64,000 nt of DNA from Trichomonas vaginalis G3. Its lineage: Eukaryota > Parabasalia > Trichomonadida > Trichomonadidae. The position numbers and the translations under genes were made by a program. Under the pieces are notes generated by a model. It made no database searches. It was not told the DNA's origin and saw nothing but the letters and a program-made list of their open reading frames with translations. Where the stretch lies: NCBI RefSeq assembly GCF_026262505.1, contig NC_067206.1:14566205-14630204 (forward strand), written 5' to 3'. Below, in pieces: positions 10,504 to 19,437 of this stretch. The first letter of the stretch is position 1. Each line of letters starts with the position of its first letter.

Positions 10504-10680
10504 ATGAGCTCCGAGTCACCGAGAAAACTTGGTCAGATGTTAGCAGCTTACTTCCCTGAGGAAGATGGAAGCGTTACATACGTAAGGTTCAAAAACAACG
10601 AACCTGGAATTGCGTACCAAATTCGCAATTACATGACCATGGAGGAGTACGAAAGGTTCTACAAGAGAAACCAGCTCTAA
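10504..10680 (+). CDS. Maverick cargo: small protein
   Basis: A 58-residue protein starting at the ATG at 10,504 (MSSESPRKLG), which follows AAAAAGTGACATTTTTA. It contains a short alpha/beta segment (DGSVTYVRFKNNEPGIAYQ) and a helical, basic C-terminus. It follows the previous small gene with 41 bp between. No family recognised. Confidence 0.4.
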   Translation: MSSESPRKLGQMLAAYFPEEDGSVTYVRFKNNEPGIAYQIRNYMTMEEYERFYKRNQL

Positions 10681-10723
10681 ACAACTCAGAAAAGAAAGAG
10701 TAAAAAGTTTAACTCGTAATTGT

Positions 10724-11311
10724 TTATTTTTTTACTTGTATGGGCAAGCTGCAAGAATGAAGTCGACTATCTCGGTCTTTGTCTTGACAGTTGGACTGCT
10801 CTTGCGAGTACGTCTGTTTTGCGGTCTCCAGCTGGTGTCTGACCTTCGTAATTGCGCATGTTCTTGAGAGCTCCAACTGTAAATGGTTGTAGGATGAAGA
10901 GTCTCTCAGACTGCTTGAGGTAGTCTTCACGGTCACGAACCGAATCTGTGGTACGAGTCGAATCGGTCGATTTGAGGGAAGAGATGAGAGCCTGTCTTCT
11001 TCCATTGGGGTAGTAGCATACTCTTTGCGTAAGCGGTTCAGACCTTCCTCGAACTCTTGGTCTCTCTTGGATTGAGATTGGAATTGTGGGGCAGGGTTTT
11101 GCATAAACATCCAAGGGTTGGGGAAGTAAGGCATAGGCTGAGGAGGAGGGTAGTTCGGGAAGCCTTGTGGTGGGTAGTAACATTGAGGTGGAAATTGGTA
11201 GTAAATCGGAGGTACTTGCTGGAACTGAGGTTGCTGAGGAGACTGTTGTGGTTCTGCAGCTTTCGGTTCTTCTGGTTGGGATATGGGCTCGGTTGGTGGG
11301 ACGTCGGACAT
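10724..11311 (-). CDS. Maverick cargo: Pro/Gln/Tyr-rich protein
   Basis: A protein of 195 residues when started at the ATG at 11,311 (MSDVPPTEPISQ). The first 90 residues are strongly enriched in Pro, Gln, Tyr and Phe (YPPQGFPNYPPPQPMPYFP), a disordered composition like that of many virion or scaffold proteins. The rest is basic and polar. Upstream in-frame codons come from the 22-bp tandem repeats and I do not count them as coding. Function unknown. Confidence 0.45.
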   Translation of the reverse strand: MSDVPPTEPISQPEEPKAAEPQQSPQQPQFQQVPPIYYQFPPQCYYPPQGFPNYPPPQPMPYFPNPWMFMQNPAPQFQSQSKRDQEFEEGLNRLRKEYATTPMEEDRLSSLPSNRPIRLVPQIRFVTVKTTSSSLRDSSSYNHLQLELSRTCAITKVRHQLETAKQTYSQEQSNCQDKDRDSRLHSCSLPIQVKK

Positions 11312-11329
11312 CTGTTTGTGGCTTAACCG

Positions 11330-11583
11330 TCGGAAGGAAAAACCTTTCCTGTCGGAAGGAAAAACCTTTCCTGTCGGAAGGAAAAACCTTTCCTGTCGGA
11401 AGGAAAAACCTTTCCTGTCGGAAGGAAAAACTTTTTCTGAAGTTCGACCAAAAGTTCTCAATTTTCGAAAATTTGAATGGTTTACGGACGGACAACTGGA
11501 AGAGTTCTTCCTGTCGTCGGGAAAATTTTTTCCAGTTGTCGGGAAAATTTTTTCCAGTTGTCGGGAAAATATTTTCCTGTCGG
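11330..11583. repeat. Two kinds of short hairpin tandem repeats in a divergent intergenic region
   Basis: About five copies of a 22-bp unit containing GGAAGGAAAAACCTTTCC (about 11,331-11,433) are followed, after a roughly 70-bp spacer, by three copies of a similar unit containing GTCGGGAAAATTTTTTCC (about 11,514-11,583). Each unit can fold on itself (AGGAAA...TTTCCT and GGGAAA...TTTCC). The repeats fill the space between two divergently oriented starts (11,311 minus and 11,584 plus). Confidence 0.75.
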
Positions 11584-11973
11584 ATGGAAGGACTCGGAAT
11601 GCCAGAAGGATTTGACGAGGCAATTTACCTTATAGAGATAAATGAAGTTGTTAAGCAGTACTTGCGCAGGGTAATGAAGCCCAAGGTCAAGTTCACCAGT
11701 ATTTCTGGAAGGTCTACACTTCAGCTCGAGACTTCGACTGGAATTCCAATTCAAATACCAGACGGGACAGCCTACGACGACATAAAGGACGCCAAAAGAG
11801 AAGCTCTTGTTAAGTTCCTAAACAAACGTCCTTGGATAAAAATACCAAACAAGGAGAACCCCCTACCCCATATGAAATTGGCAATTCAGTCTCTCCTTCA
11901 CTTCTCGGGTCAGCCGTTCTACATAACCTGTGAAGGCGACATCCAACCAGTTCAGTCAACCTTAACGTTTTGA
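11584..11973 (+). CDS. Maverick cargo: unknown protein
   Basis: A 129-residue protein from the ATG at 11,584 (MEGLGMPEGFDEAIY). It is mixed alpha/beta with a central basic segment (RRVMKPKVKFTSISGRSTLQL) followed by alternating strands, of nucleic-acid-binding style but without a known motif. Its start lies at the edge of the hairpin repeat tract. Longer upstream in-frame extensions run through those repeats and are rejected. Confidence 0.45.
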   Translation: MEGLGMPEGFDEAIYLIEINEVVKQYLRRVMKPKVKFTSISGRSTLQLETSTGIPIQIPDGTAYDDIKDAKREALVKFLNKRPWIKIPNKENPLPHMKLAIQSLLHFSGQPFYITCEGDIQPVQSTLTF

Positions 11974-11987
11974 GTAAAAACATTTTT

Positions 11988-12000
11988 TTTCATTTTTTGA
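11988..12000 (+). promoter_or_regulatory. Initiator-like element before the gene at 12,001
   Basis: TTTCATTTTTTGA runs directly into the ATG at 12,001; the TCATTTTTT core matches the trichomonad initiator style. Confidence 0.4.
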
Positions 12001-12585
12001 ATGAAGCAAGTTAAATTCGTCCCACACCAATCTCAATGGACCGATGAAGAGTTTCAAGCCATGGTTGAAGGCGTTGAGAACGACATAGACGGCGAACTTG
12101 AAGGAGCTCAAACCACAATTGCAACCAAAATTGCAGGAGTCAAGGAACAGATAGCTCCACTTAAAGCTACCAAAGCTACTCTTGACCTCATGGATAGTTA
12201 CCGTTTAGATGTCAAGAGTGGAATAAGACAATTAAAATTAAAACTTCTAAACTACGAAGCTATACTCCAAAAGTTAGCAGAAATGAGAAGACTTTACCAG
12301 AGCTACTTACATGTAAGGGACTTACCTTCAAGCAATCCGACCAAAGATGAATTTTCTGACATTGTCCCAATTTTGTCCGAAAGTCAGCTCAGATGTTTTG
12401 AACTGCTCCCAACATATCCAGAATATGAACGTTTGCCTGAACTCTTCCGCAATCTCAAAAAACGTTTTTTGGTTCTCATGTTCGAAACTTTTATCGGAAG
12501 AGACAACAAACGTTCAGAAGAAGAACAAGATATTATTTTAAACTTGTTGTATGACTTAACCGTCATAACAAGCTTTTTGAAGTAA
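12001..12585 (+). CDS. Maverick cargo: coiled-coil protein
   Basis: A 194-residue, almost entirely alpha-helical protein. The segment from about residue 25 to 105 has heptad-like spacing (EGAQTTIATKIAGVKEQIAPL, then KLLNYEAILQKLAEMRRL), suggesting a coiled coil. The C-terminal half is helical and hydrophobic enough to be a folded helical bundle. No enzyme motif. The gene follows the preceding frame by 27 bp and carries its own initiator-like motif. Confidence 0.45.
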   Translation: MKQVKFVPHQSQWTDEEFQAMVEGVENDIDGELEGAQTTIATKIAGVKEQIAPLKATKATLDLMDSYRLDVKSGIRQLKLKLLNYEAILQKLAEMRRLYQSYLHVRDLPSSNPTKDEFSDIVPILSESQLRCFELLPTYPEYERLPELFRNLKKRFLVLMFETFIGRDNKRSEEEQDIILNLLYDLTVITSFLK

Positions 12586-12604
12586 AACCGTCATTCTCAA
12601 ACCA

Positions 12605-12617
12605 CTTCATTTTTTCG
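12605..12617 (+). promoter_or_regulatory. Initiator-like element before the HNH gene
   Basis: CTTCATTTTTTCG lies directly before the ATG at 12,618; the TCATTTTTT core is shared with the other cargo genes. Confidence 0.4.
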
Positions 12618-13322
12618 ATGTCCGAACAAGCACCGAAGCCGAACACAATGGCAGATGTCCTTTCAATGTTGCCAGACAAGCGCCCAGTTCAAATTCAAAT
12701 TTTGAATTTGAAAGCTCATCTGACAAACACCGTTAAGACTCTCCAAAGTAGTCTTATGGAAGAGATGACCAAGCTCAAAGCCGATGTCCTCATGAACCAA
12801 GCTTCCAATGAGAAATGCCTGAATGATTTGACGGAAACCTTGCGCATTTACGCGAGAGAGAACCGAGACCTTGCCAGACTCATCTACCGTTTCTTCGAAG
12901 AGATAGACGCCATCTGGAAGGTACTCGGAAAGGACAGAACCTCCAACACCGTAATTCGTGAACACAGAATTGAAGAAGGAATTGTCGAGGAAGAAGAGAA
13001 ACACGAAGAAGAGGAAGAGGAAGAAGAGGAAGAAGAGAAACACGAAGAAGAGGAAGTTTGGGCAACCCTTGTTGCCGATGACACTTACGAAATTTCCCAA
13101 CCCTACCCATACCAAATCCGCAACAAGGAGACAGGCAAGGTTCTTACCCCAGTCCTCAACAACTTGGGACACTTGAACCTTACCCTTCGGAATCGCGGTT
13201 CAATCTCCATGGGCAAGCTTGTCGCAATTCAATGGGTTCCAAATCCAAACAAGAAGACGAAGGTCAGACACATTGACGGTGACAAGCTCAACAACCGTAA
13301 GGAGAACCTCGAGTGGTTCTAA
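12618..13322 (+). CDS. Maverick cargo: coiled-coil protein with C-terminal HNH-type domain
   Basis: A 234-residue open frame. Residues 1-110 are helical and coiled-coil-like, and residues 115-150 are a nearly pure Glu/Lys/His repeat region (EEEEKHEEEE). The last 80 residues resemble the HNH_3 endonuclease family: a beta hairpin, then KLVAIQWVPNPNKKTKVRHID followed by GDKLNNRKENLEW, the classic His, Asn and NNRxENLxW pattern at the end of homing-type HNH proteins. The protein may cut or nick DNA during element mobility or exclude competitors. That role is inference. Confidence 0.6.
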   Translation: MSEQAPKPNTMADVLSMLPDKRPVQIQILNLKAHLTNTVKTLQSSLMEEMTKLKADVLMNQASNEKCLNDLTETLRIYARENRDLARLIYRFFEEIDAIWKVLGKDRTSNTVIREHRIEEGIVEEEEKHEEEEEEEEEEEKHEEEEVWATLVADDTYEISQPYPYQIRNKETGKVLTPVLNNLGHLNLTLRNRGSISMGKLVAIQWVPNPNKKTKVRHIDGDKLNNRKENLEWF

Positions 13323-13371
13323 GAGTAAAAAAATTTTATTTTAGGGGGAAACCCCGAGTAAATTTAAGTTT

Positions 13372-13635
13372 TTAGTTGCGTAAGCGGCTTAAATTAAGGA
13401 TAATTTGGACAAGTAGTTCCTGACCTCTGAATTGGACTCTTTCGTCATCCCAGTTGCGTAGGAGGTCGTCCCAGAGGAGTTGGTAGAATTGCCATTCCAA
13501 GGACGATTTGTCCTCCCAGGCATTGAGGATGTACTGCTCGTAGAGTCTCATGACCTCTGCCTTGCACCAGACACCCTCTCCCTTGGAACGTAAGGCTTCT
13601 TCGAAGTGCTCGAATGCGATTGGCTGCGGGACCAT
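13372..13635 (-). CDS. Maverick cargo: small protein
   Basis: A protein of 87 residues from the ATG at 13,635 (MVPQPIAFEHFEEALRSKG). The frame extends four codons upstream only to a GTG that lies inside an initiator-like GTGTCATTTCGG, so the ATG right after that motif is the better start. The protein is helical and rich in Trp, Leu and charged residues. No family recognised. Confidence 0.45.
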   Translation of the reverse strand: MVPQPIAFEHFEEALRSKGEGVWCKAEVMRLYEQYILNAWEDKSSLEWQFYQLLWDDLLRNWDDERVQFRGQELLVQIILNLSRLRN

Positions 13636-13665
13636 CCGAAATGACACTTTTTGTACGTTTGGTCA

Positions 13666-13773
13666 ATGTTTGTGTCTCGTGCCATAGTCGACGAAAATAC
13701 AAACAAACAGGTTATATATGAGTTTGAGACCAAGAATGGTGTAACTCGACCTGTCCGATTCAAATTCGAATAA
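13666..13773 (+). CDS. Maverick cargo: possible 35-residue protein
   Basis: A short plus-strand frame (MFVSRAIVDENTNKQVIYEF...), divergent from the preceding gene with 30 bp between starts. Its composition looks like protein rather than noise, ending in a beta-hairpin-like TKNGVTRPVRFKFE. It closes just before the polymerase stop on the opposite strand. Too short to be sure. Confidence 0.3.
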   Translation: MFVSRAIVDENTNKQVIYEFETKNGVTRPVRFKFE

Positions 13774-13780
13774 AAATTTT

Positions 13781-15934
13781 TTATTTCATGCAATGTTTAA
13801 CTATTTCACCATCTTCTTTAACACCCCAGTACTTCCTTTTCGATATTACATGAACTTCGGTGAAAATTTTGTCCAATTTGAATTGACCCATCTTTTCACC
13901 GACCATGCCCATTTCAATGAGTTTGTTATAGCCTTCTTCGTTCGTCATGAGTGCATCGATGTTCTCATAGTAAACCTTCACTTTGGATTTGACTTCCGAG
14001 AAGAATTTGTTGTAGTTGTCAAGGACTGCCTTTGCGAACTGAGGGTAAGACCAATGTTCGACAATAGGTTTTAATGTGGTTACTAAGCCACTTTGACCTT
14101 GAGTGAATTCGTACTTCAAAACAAAAGGAGAAAACCTTTCAACAAAGTTGTCGACCTTCTCATAATGTTTACTCTTCATCTCTTGAGGTTTCTTTATGGA
14201 ATATCCCCATGTCGAATTCATAAGCAATTTGAGTGTCATTGCAAGTTTGGGGTTTGAAGCTTTCCTAATATCATACAGTTGTTGTATGACTTTTCCAACT
14301 GTATAGTTCCTTCCTGGGAACTCACCGTCTTCGTTTGGAATTCCAGTTGGAATATATTGGACAAACCTCATGTACGCAGCGTTAAGGTCGACATAGTATA
14401 TCTTTTCATCTGAGTCGAACTTGTCGCATCCAATCGGACCAGTTCGTGGAAATTCAAGCGAGTCTCTTATCTTCTGAGAAACTTCTCCTGCTATCTCATA
14501 AACATCGTCGAAGCAACCTGTTTCATATAAAACCTTCTGACCTAACTCCGATGCTCTCCAATACAATTTGACGTCAATTGGATGTCTCAATGGAAGTTTG
14601 TTTATAGCATCTTGAAGTTCTTGCAACCTCATTGGAAGTTCTTCTGGTTCAGGTTGGTATCCGAACAATCCAACTCCTTTTGGAACAGTGTACTTCTTTT
14701 GTGCTATAACTTTGTCTGGAACAACTTTTGGTCTTACCAACAATGAAAAGTTTGTTTCATCTTTTGGTACAAAAGTTTCTGTCAGCTTGTCATCTGGAAT
14801 TGGTTCCAACAAACCTTTCTCGAAAAGAATGTTTACAGCTCTGACAATGTTGCACTTGCCTTTTCCGAACAATGGGTTTGTAAGACTTTCGTTCAACATG
14901 AAGTGGTTGTGGACAATTACAATCTTCAACCATGGCAATTTGAAGTCAACAACATAGTCGTCATGTGAAGAACCTTTAGCTGTAGGTATGTTGACTCGGA
15001 TATTGACATTTGCCAACGGTGCAATTTTTGCCAATTGACCTCTGAGAATGTACCTTGTCTTCACACATGACTCAAGGTACTTCATCTTCTCTTCTGTAAC
15101 AAGACCAGAGTTCCTGAGACATGTAAGAATACAAGGTTCGTTGACAATTGTTTCAATTGAATTGTAAATTCCATACCTTGTCAAGTCAATGTCAGACTTA
15201 TTTATGAACGGGAAGTATCCAGCATGTTGTCTGACTGCTTGCGGGTTAGGTTGGTACCATTCAAATTTTACACTTGCAATTCCTTCAATTGCATTCAAAA
15301 TGTCTGAGTCGGAGTCAACCATTTGTTCTCTCTTTGTAGTCTTGAAAGCGTCAAGAAGTTGTGCGGCTGTTGTGACATTGCCATGTGCATAGTAAATATG
15401 ACCATCTAAATCTGTTACGGTTAGTCTGAGATTGTATCCTTTCTTATTTCCGTCTTGAATGGCAGCAAGTACACCCATGAAGCCTTCTTTGTTCTTTCCT
15501 TCGTCAAAGTTTACTGTAAAGGTTCGACCAGATGTAATTTGACTTCTAACTTCACGGTACTTTTCATATGCATATCTTGTTCTTTCCATGGGAGCATGTT
15601 TGTCTTCACCTTTTCCTTTTTTCCTTCTCAAAGGATGCAATTGTTCGTCATGTTTCCAGTAGAATCTGGCAAAGCCGTCGTGTCCTTCAACTTGAGGTTC
15701 ACTAACATCGAAAGGCATGTCCATAAGACGTTCTTCTTCTAACCTCTCTAATCTGTTTGGATAATTTGCGCGTGCTGTTTCTAAGTCCATTTCGTAGCGA
15801 AGACCAGACAATTTGTCATAGACTTTTATGGGTCTTCCCTTCCTATATTTAAACTTCTTTGAAACTCTCCAACCATATCTTTCTAACTCTGCTTTTATTC
15901 TAGCAGACTTTCTATCCATTCTATATGGGGGCAT
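13781..15934 (-). CDS. Maverick protein-primed DNA polymerase, family B
   Basis: An open minus-strand frame of about 717 residues from the ATG at 15,934 (MPPYRMDRKSARIK), which follows an A/T spacer. The palm-domain motifs appear in order: a motif A-like YYVDLNAAYMRFVQYIPTG, a motif B-like LKLLMNSTWGYSIKKP and a motif C-like segment VKVYYENIDALMTNEEGY, then a basic KRKYWGV near the end. This is the protein-primed polymerase group used by Polintons, which replicates the element from its termini. The frame is shorter than the longest family members. Confidence 0.85.
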   Translation of the reverse strand: MPPYRMDRKSARIKAELERYGWRVSKKFKYRKGRPIKVYDKLSGLRYEMDLETARANYPNRLERLEEERLMDMPFDVSEPQVEGHDGFARFYWKHDEQLHPLRRKKGKGEDKHAPMERTRYAYEKYREVRSQITSGRTFTVNFDEGKNKEGFMGVLAAIQDGNKKGYNLRLTVTDLDGHIYYAHGNVTTAAQLLDAFKTTKREQMVDSDSDILNAIEGIASVKFEWYQPNPQAVRQHAGYFPFINKSDIDLTRYGIYNSIETIVNEPCILTCLRNSGLVTEEKMKYLESCVKTRYILRGQLAKIAPLANVNIRVNIPTAKGSSHDDYVVDFKLPWLKIVIVHNHFMLNESLTNPLFGKGKCNIVRAVNILFEKGLLEPIPDDKLTETFVPKDETNFSLLVRPKVVPDKVIAQKKYTVPKGVGLFGYQPEPEELPMRLQELQDAINKLPLRHPIDVKLYWRASELGQKVLYETGCFDDVYEIAGEVSQKIRDSLEFPRTGPIGCDKFDSDEKIYYVDLNAAYMRFVQYIPTGIPNEDGEFPGRNYTVGKVIQQLYDIRKASNPKLAMTLKLLMNSTWGYSIKKPQEMKSKHYEKVDNFVERFSPFVLKYEFTQGQSGLVTTLKPIVEHWSYPQFAKAVLDNYNKFFSEVKSKVKVYYENIDALMTNEEGYNKLIEMGMVGEKMGQFKLDKIFTEVHVISKRKYWGVKEDGEIVKHCMK

Positions 15935-15965
15935 TTTTATAAAAATAAAAAAATGTTTTTTCTTT

Positions 15966-16546
15966 ACTTTACGTAACCGCCTGCTGCCATAAGTCTTTGA
16001 CGCCAACCCATACCAGCTAATGAAGGTTGACTTGGTTTAGTCTGGAGACTAAACTTTGGTTTTGGTTTATCTTCAGTTTTTGGCTCACCTTCTTCTTGGT
16101 TTTTCGTCACTTTTCGGTTCCTCTGACTTTACTTCACTTGCAGGTATGGTTGTGTCGTCAACATCTTCATAAATATCATATGCCATTTGTTTTTGTTTTC
16201 CTTTCAACTTTTTGTGTTTGTTGTAAAGTTTAGAATATTTTGACTCTAAGTCAATGAGATGTTCTATAATGAACTGTTGGTCAGTGAAGAATACCTTCCC
16301 ATCTGTTGTCTCGAAAGCTCCTTCAGACTTCAATATTTTATTTGTGAGAGTCTGTTTCTTTTTTGAGATACTAGCCGTTCCATTTCTATGAAAAGTGACT
16401 TTATAGTTAGGGTTTGTATTTCCAGACCTGGCACTTTCTATTATTGAATTTTTCTCTTCATCTGTAAGTTCTTTGACAGGTTTTGACAATGGTTCTGAAC
16501 TTTTTGTTTGTGGTGTCAAATCTACCGTTTCAACTTCTTCGGTCAT
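15966..16546 (-). pseudogene. Maverick protein of unknown function (broken)
   Basis: The frame begins at MTEEVETVDLTPQTKSSEP, with a polar disordered N-terminus. It continues into a middle with NPNYKVTFHRNGTASISKKKQ and a helical, lysine-rich region, then an acidic proline-rich part. The far end near 15,970 encodes a short tryptophan- and glycine-containing tail. The region seems broken about once. It shares a leader (TTTTTACTGAGATGAA) with the next small gene upstream, suggesting common control. Function unknown. Confidence 0.5.
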
Positions 16547-16552
16547 TTCATC

Positions 16553-16720
16553 TCAGTAAAAAATTTTAGTTTGTTTTGTTTTCAACTGGTTGTTAGGTTT
16601 TTTAAGTCGGTCTAAAACTTCCTGAGGTATAGGAAGAACTTGACAAACACGTGGTTGTGTAACTGCTGGAAGTCGACAAATCCATCTTGAACCCATTTGT
16701 CTCAATGCTGTATTGTTCAT
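16553..16720 (-). CDS. Maverick 55-residue protein
   Basis: A short frame starting at the ATG at 16,720 (MNNTALRQMGSRWICRLPAV). The leader is the same TTTTTACTGAGATGAA as that of the neighbouring gene at 16,546, which supports a real start. It has a basic, slightly hydrophobic N-terminal half and a polar C-terminus. Such small genes are common in Mavericks but I cannot name it. Confidence 0.4.
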   Translation of the reverse strand: MNNTALRQMGSRWICRLPAVTQPRVCQVLPIPQEVLDRLKKPNNQLKTKQTKIFY

Positions 16721-16742
16721 TTCATCTCAGTAAAAAAATTTA

Positions 16743-17136
16743 CATTCCCCACGTTTGAGGTGGTTGCGGTTGGTTGTTGTTTACCCATTGTTGTGCATGG
16801 TTATATCCTCTGTTAAAGAATCTTTCACCTTGGTCCATATAGTGCCCTGCTTGGTTATAGTAGTCATTTGCTTTGTTATAGTAGTTTCCTGCTTCTCTTC
16901 CTACATTGTCCATCCATCCTTGAACTTTTCCTCTTGTTTCAGGATTTGGAATAAGATTTGTTGCATCTCGTGCTACCTCCCAACCTTTCTTGTACAGTTT
17001 GTATAATAGGTTGTGCTTTCTCTTTAAGTATACCTAATGTACTCAAATCTTCCTTCCAACTCCAAATACACCTCTGGCTATTGTTCCCCGCGCAAAATCT
17101 GGATGCAACTCCTGCTAATGCGCCAAATAAACCCAT
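16743..17136 (-). pseudogene. Maverick Gly-rich small protein with Asn/Tyr-rich tail (broken)
   Basis: The N-terminus reads MGLFGALAGVASRF, a short glycine/alanine amphipathic segment. The downstream part is rich in Tyr, Asn, Gln and Gly with repeats of the YYNKANDYYNQAG type, and it finishes near 16,743. An amphipathic start with a disordered tail is reminiscent of minor virion or membrane-active proteins. That parallel is inference. Broken in about two places. Confidence 0.45.
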
Positions 17137-17153
17137 TTCTTATGGGTTAAAAA

Positions 17154-18111
17154 ATGACGAATCCAAACAAGGACCCCTATGTTTCTAAAGCGACAAAGAA
17201 AGCACTCATGATAAAAATCTTTAGTTCAACACCAAATGCTTGGTTTATGGATATCTTGGAAAACATTCCGAGGTATAGAGAAGATGGACCTCCATACTGG
17301 CTAATATTTGTCGGTCAAAACACAAGATACTGTGAAGCCATACCATTACAGTCCAAAAATATTTTAGATGTGAAAACTGCTTTGACAATATTCGTTGACA
17401 AATACCATCCAACAAAACTGACATCTGACTGTGAAAGTTCTTTCAAATCAGACGATATTAAAAACTATCTGCGTTCAAAAAATGTAAACCAATATTTCAT
17501 TGTCGACCAAACCATTCTGCTCTTGGTGTCATTGACAGTTGTATAAAAATCTTAAGAGACTTAAACCAACCACAAAGTGGTGAGGTAGATGAAATGTCAT
17601 ATGACGACAAATATAGACACTTCTCCATGGCAAAGATGAGACAAGTTTTAAATATTTACAATAGCCGTAAACAAAAAGGTTTGGGAAACCACTCCCCGAA
17701 GAAATGAAAAACAACCCCGACTTAGAGAAAGACTATATATTTAATAGTTTAGTCAAAAGAGACAAACAAGAAAGAATGCCAGGCTTCAAACTTCAGAAAG
17801 GTGACAAAGTAAAAATAGAAATACCTAAACGCGACCCATATGAAAATACTATTGACTATGACAACAATGGGAACTCGACAGGTACTCACATTCGTGTTCG
17901 TAAAAATAGAAGAAAGTATACAAGAGAATATTATGAAGTTTTAGGCAAACATGGCAAAATGTACAGACTGCAAGCAGAAGATAAAACTACTATTGTCAGA
18001 CCTCGTTTCAAACTTGTTAAGGTTCAAGGTGGTATACTTTCAAAGACAGTTCCTAACAAATATAAGACAACTCCTGACGAATATGCTAAAGAAGTTGAAA
18101 ATGACGACTAA
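17154..18111 (+). pseudogene. Maverick integrase, retroviral-type rve core (broken)
   Basis: The first part shows the rve DDE core: WFMDILENIPRYREDGPPYWL, then a strand with KLTSDCESSF holding the second Asp. The later part holds a basic SH3/chromo-like C-terminal domain (GDKVKIEIPKRD, KYTREYYEVLGKHGKMYRL, VRPRFKLVKVQG), as expected for the Maverick integrase that joins element ends to target DNA. It starts just upstream of the divergent Gly-rich small gene. Broken in about one or two places. Confidence 0.8.
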
Positions 18112-19430
18112 GCAATTCTATACCATGCGTAAACTGTCATGTAAGGTGGCATGTAGTCTTTACTTTGTCCTGTTGTTTGCGTATACCCTGAAACGCGATG
18201 TGAATGGATTCCTCCTACATCAGTGTTATCCCAGTAACAATTTATAGCAAACTTAACGTCCTCTTTAACATCATATCCTTTACCTTTGTCATTGCTGACC
18301 AATCCCAAAATCTATGACTATGGCAAACCTGCTTCAGATGTACTTAAATTTACGTAGTGACTGTGCGCAGGTAAATTTGCACCTGAAATCGTTTTACTTC
18401 CACCTGTTTCCTTTGAAGAGTTTGCACAATACAAAAACCTGTCGACTATTTGAGTCCAAGTTCCAAAACCCAGAACTGTTTTCTGGTTTGGTAGAGTTCA
18501 TTGACGTGTAAATAGAACCTATAGGATATAGTGTTTGAAGTATTTCTGTCTTTAATGTTTGAAGCTCTGTTTGTCAGCTTTTTTATCATATAAATCTTGA
18601 GCAGTGAATTTAACTTTGTTTTCATCCTCCATGACATAGACATTTCTACATTTAATGTCTTTCATCGTTGTTATGTCATCCTCCGATGTTAAACCTTGTG
18701 GAAAGTTAGGAGGTTTCCAATTTAATACATCCCCAGTTTCTTCAACCGTTCCTTCAATATTTTCTATACCAACAGTTGCGAAGAAATCGTGTGTATGGTT
18801 CTTATCTGCCTTCTTTTCAAGGCTAACGTTTAAGTCTGTTATTTCAGAAGATGTATGTGTATGTCCAACGTCACTTTTCCTGTTTAAGGTTTCTTGTAAG
18901 TTTGTAATATTTGCAATGGTATGTGTATGTCCAACGTCACTTTTCCTGTTTAAGGTTTCTTGTAAGTTTGTAATATTTGCAATGGTATGTGTATGTCCAA
19001 CGTCACTTTTCCTGTTTAAGGTTTCTTGTAAGTTTGTAATATTTGCAATGGTATGTGTATGTCCAACGTCACTTTTCCTGTTTAAGGTTTCTTGTAAGTT
19101 TGTAATATTTGCAATGGTATGTGTATGAGTCTTTTTAGAATATTCGTTTTCAGCTCTTGTCACTTCACTTGACATTTTATTGTCAACATATGTTTTGTCT
19201 GCTAGTTCAGGATGAGTATGTTCTTTTGTTGCATATGTTGCATCTGCTCTGTCATGTTCTTCTTGAACTTTTTCAATGACATACTCTTTTGTCAGCTTTG
19301 TTGTTAACATCTGCTTTTGTTGCATATGTTGCATCTGCTCTGTCATGTTCTTCTTGAACTTTTTCAATGACATACTCTTTGTCAGCTTTGTTGTTTAACA
19401 TCTGCTTTCAAAAGAAGTTCATCTATAGGT
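18108..19430 (-). pseudogene. Maverick fibre-like protein with HxH repeats (broken)
   Basis: The N-terminal region is a helical stalk with many Lys/Gln and the segment DRADATYATKEHTHPELADKT. The middle has four near-identical 22-residue repeats of HTHTIANITNLQETLNRKSD followed by VG. The far C-terminus ends in YMPPYMTVYAWYRIA. HTH-x-IxxITxLxxxL repeats and a PPYxxVYxW end are the signature of phage long-tail-fibre and tail-collar proteins, where HxH pairs bind iron inside a trimeric needle. An attachment fibre is therefore likely. Broken in about two or three places. Confidence 0.65.
18853..19120. repeat. 66-bp tandem repeat, four copies
   Basis: Four consecutive copies of a 66-bp unit (starts of the GTATGTGTATG word at 18,853, 18,919, 18,985 and 19,051, plus a partial at 19,117). 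The unit length is exactly 22 codons, so the repeat encodes the HxH units of the fibre-like protein. Copies are almost identical, indicating recent expansion. Confidence 0.85.
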
Positions 19431-19437
19431 TTCTCGT

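Noticed and set aside
11057-11495. Long frames on both strands through the 22-bp repeats
   Set aside because: They are extensions of real genes through non-coding hairpin repeats or antisense shadows.
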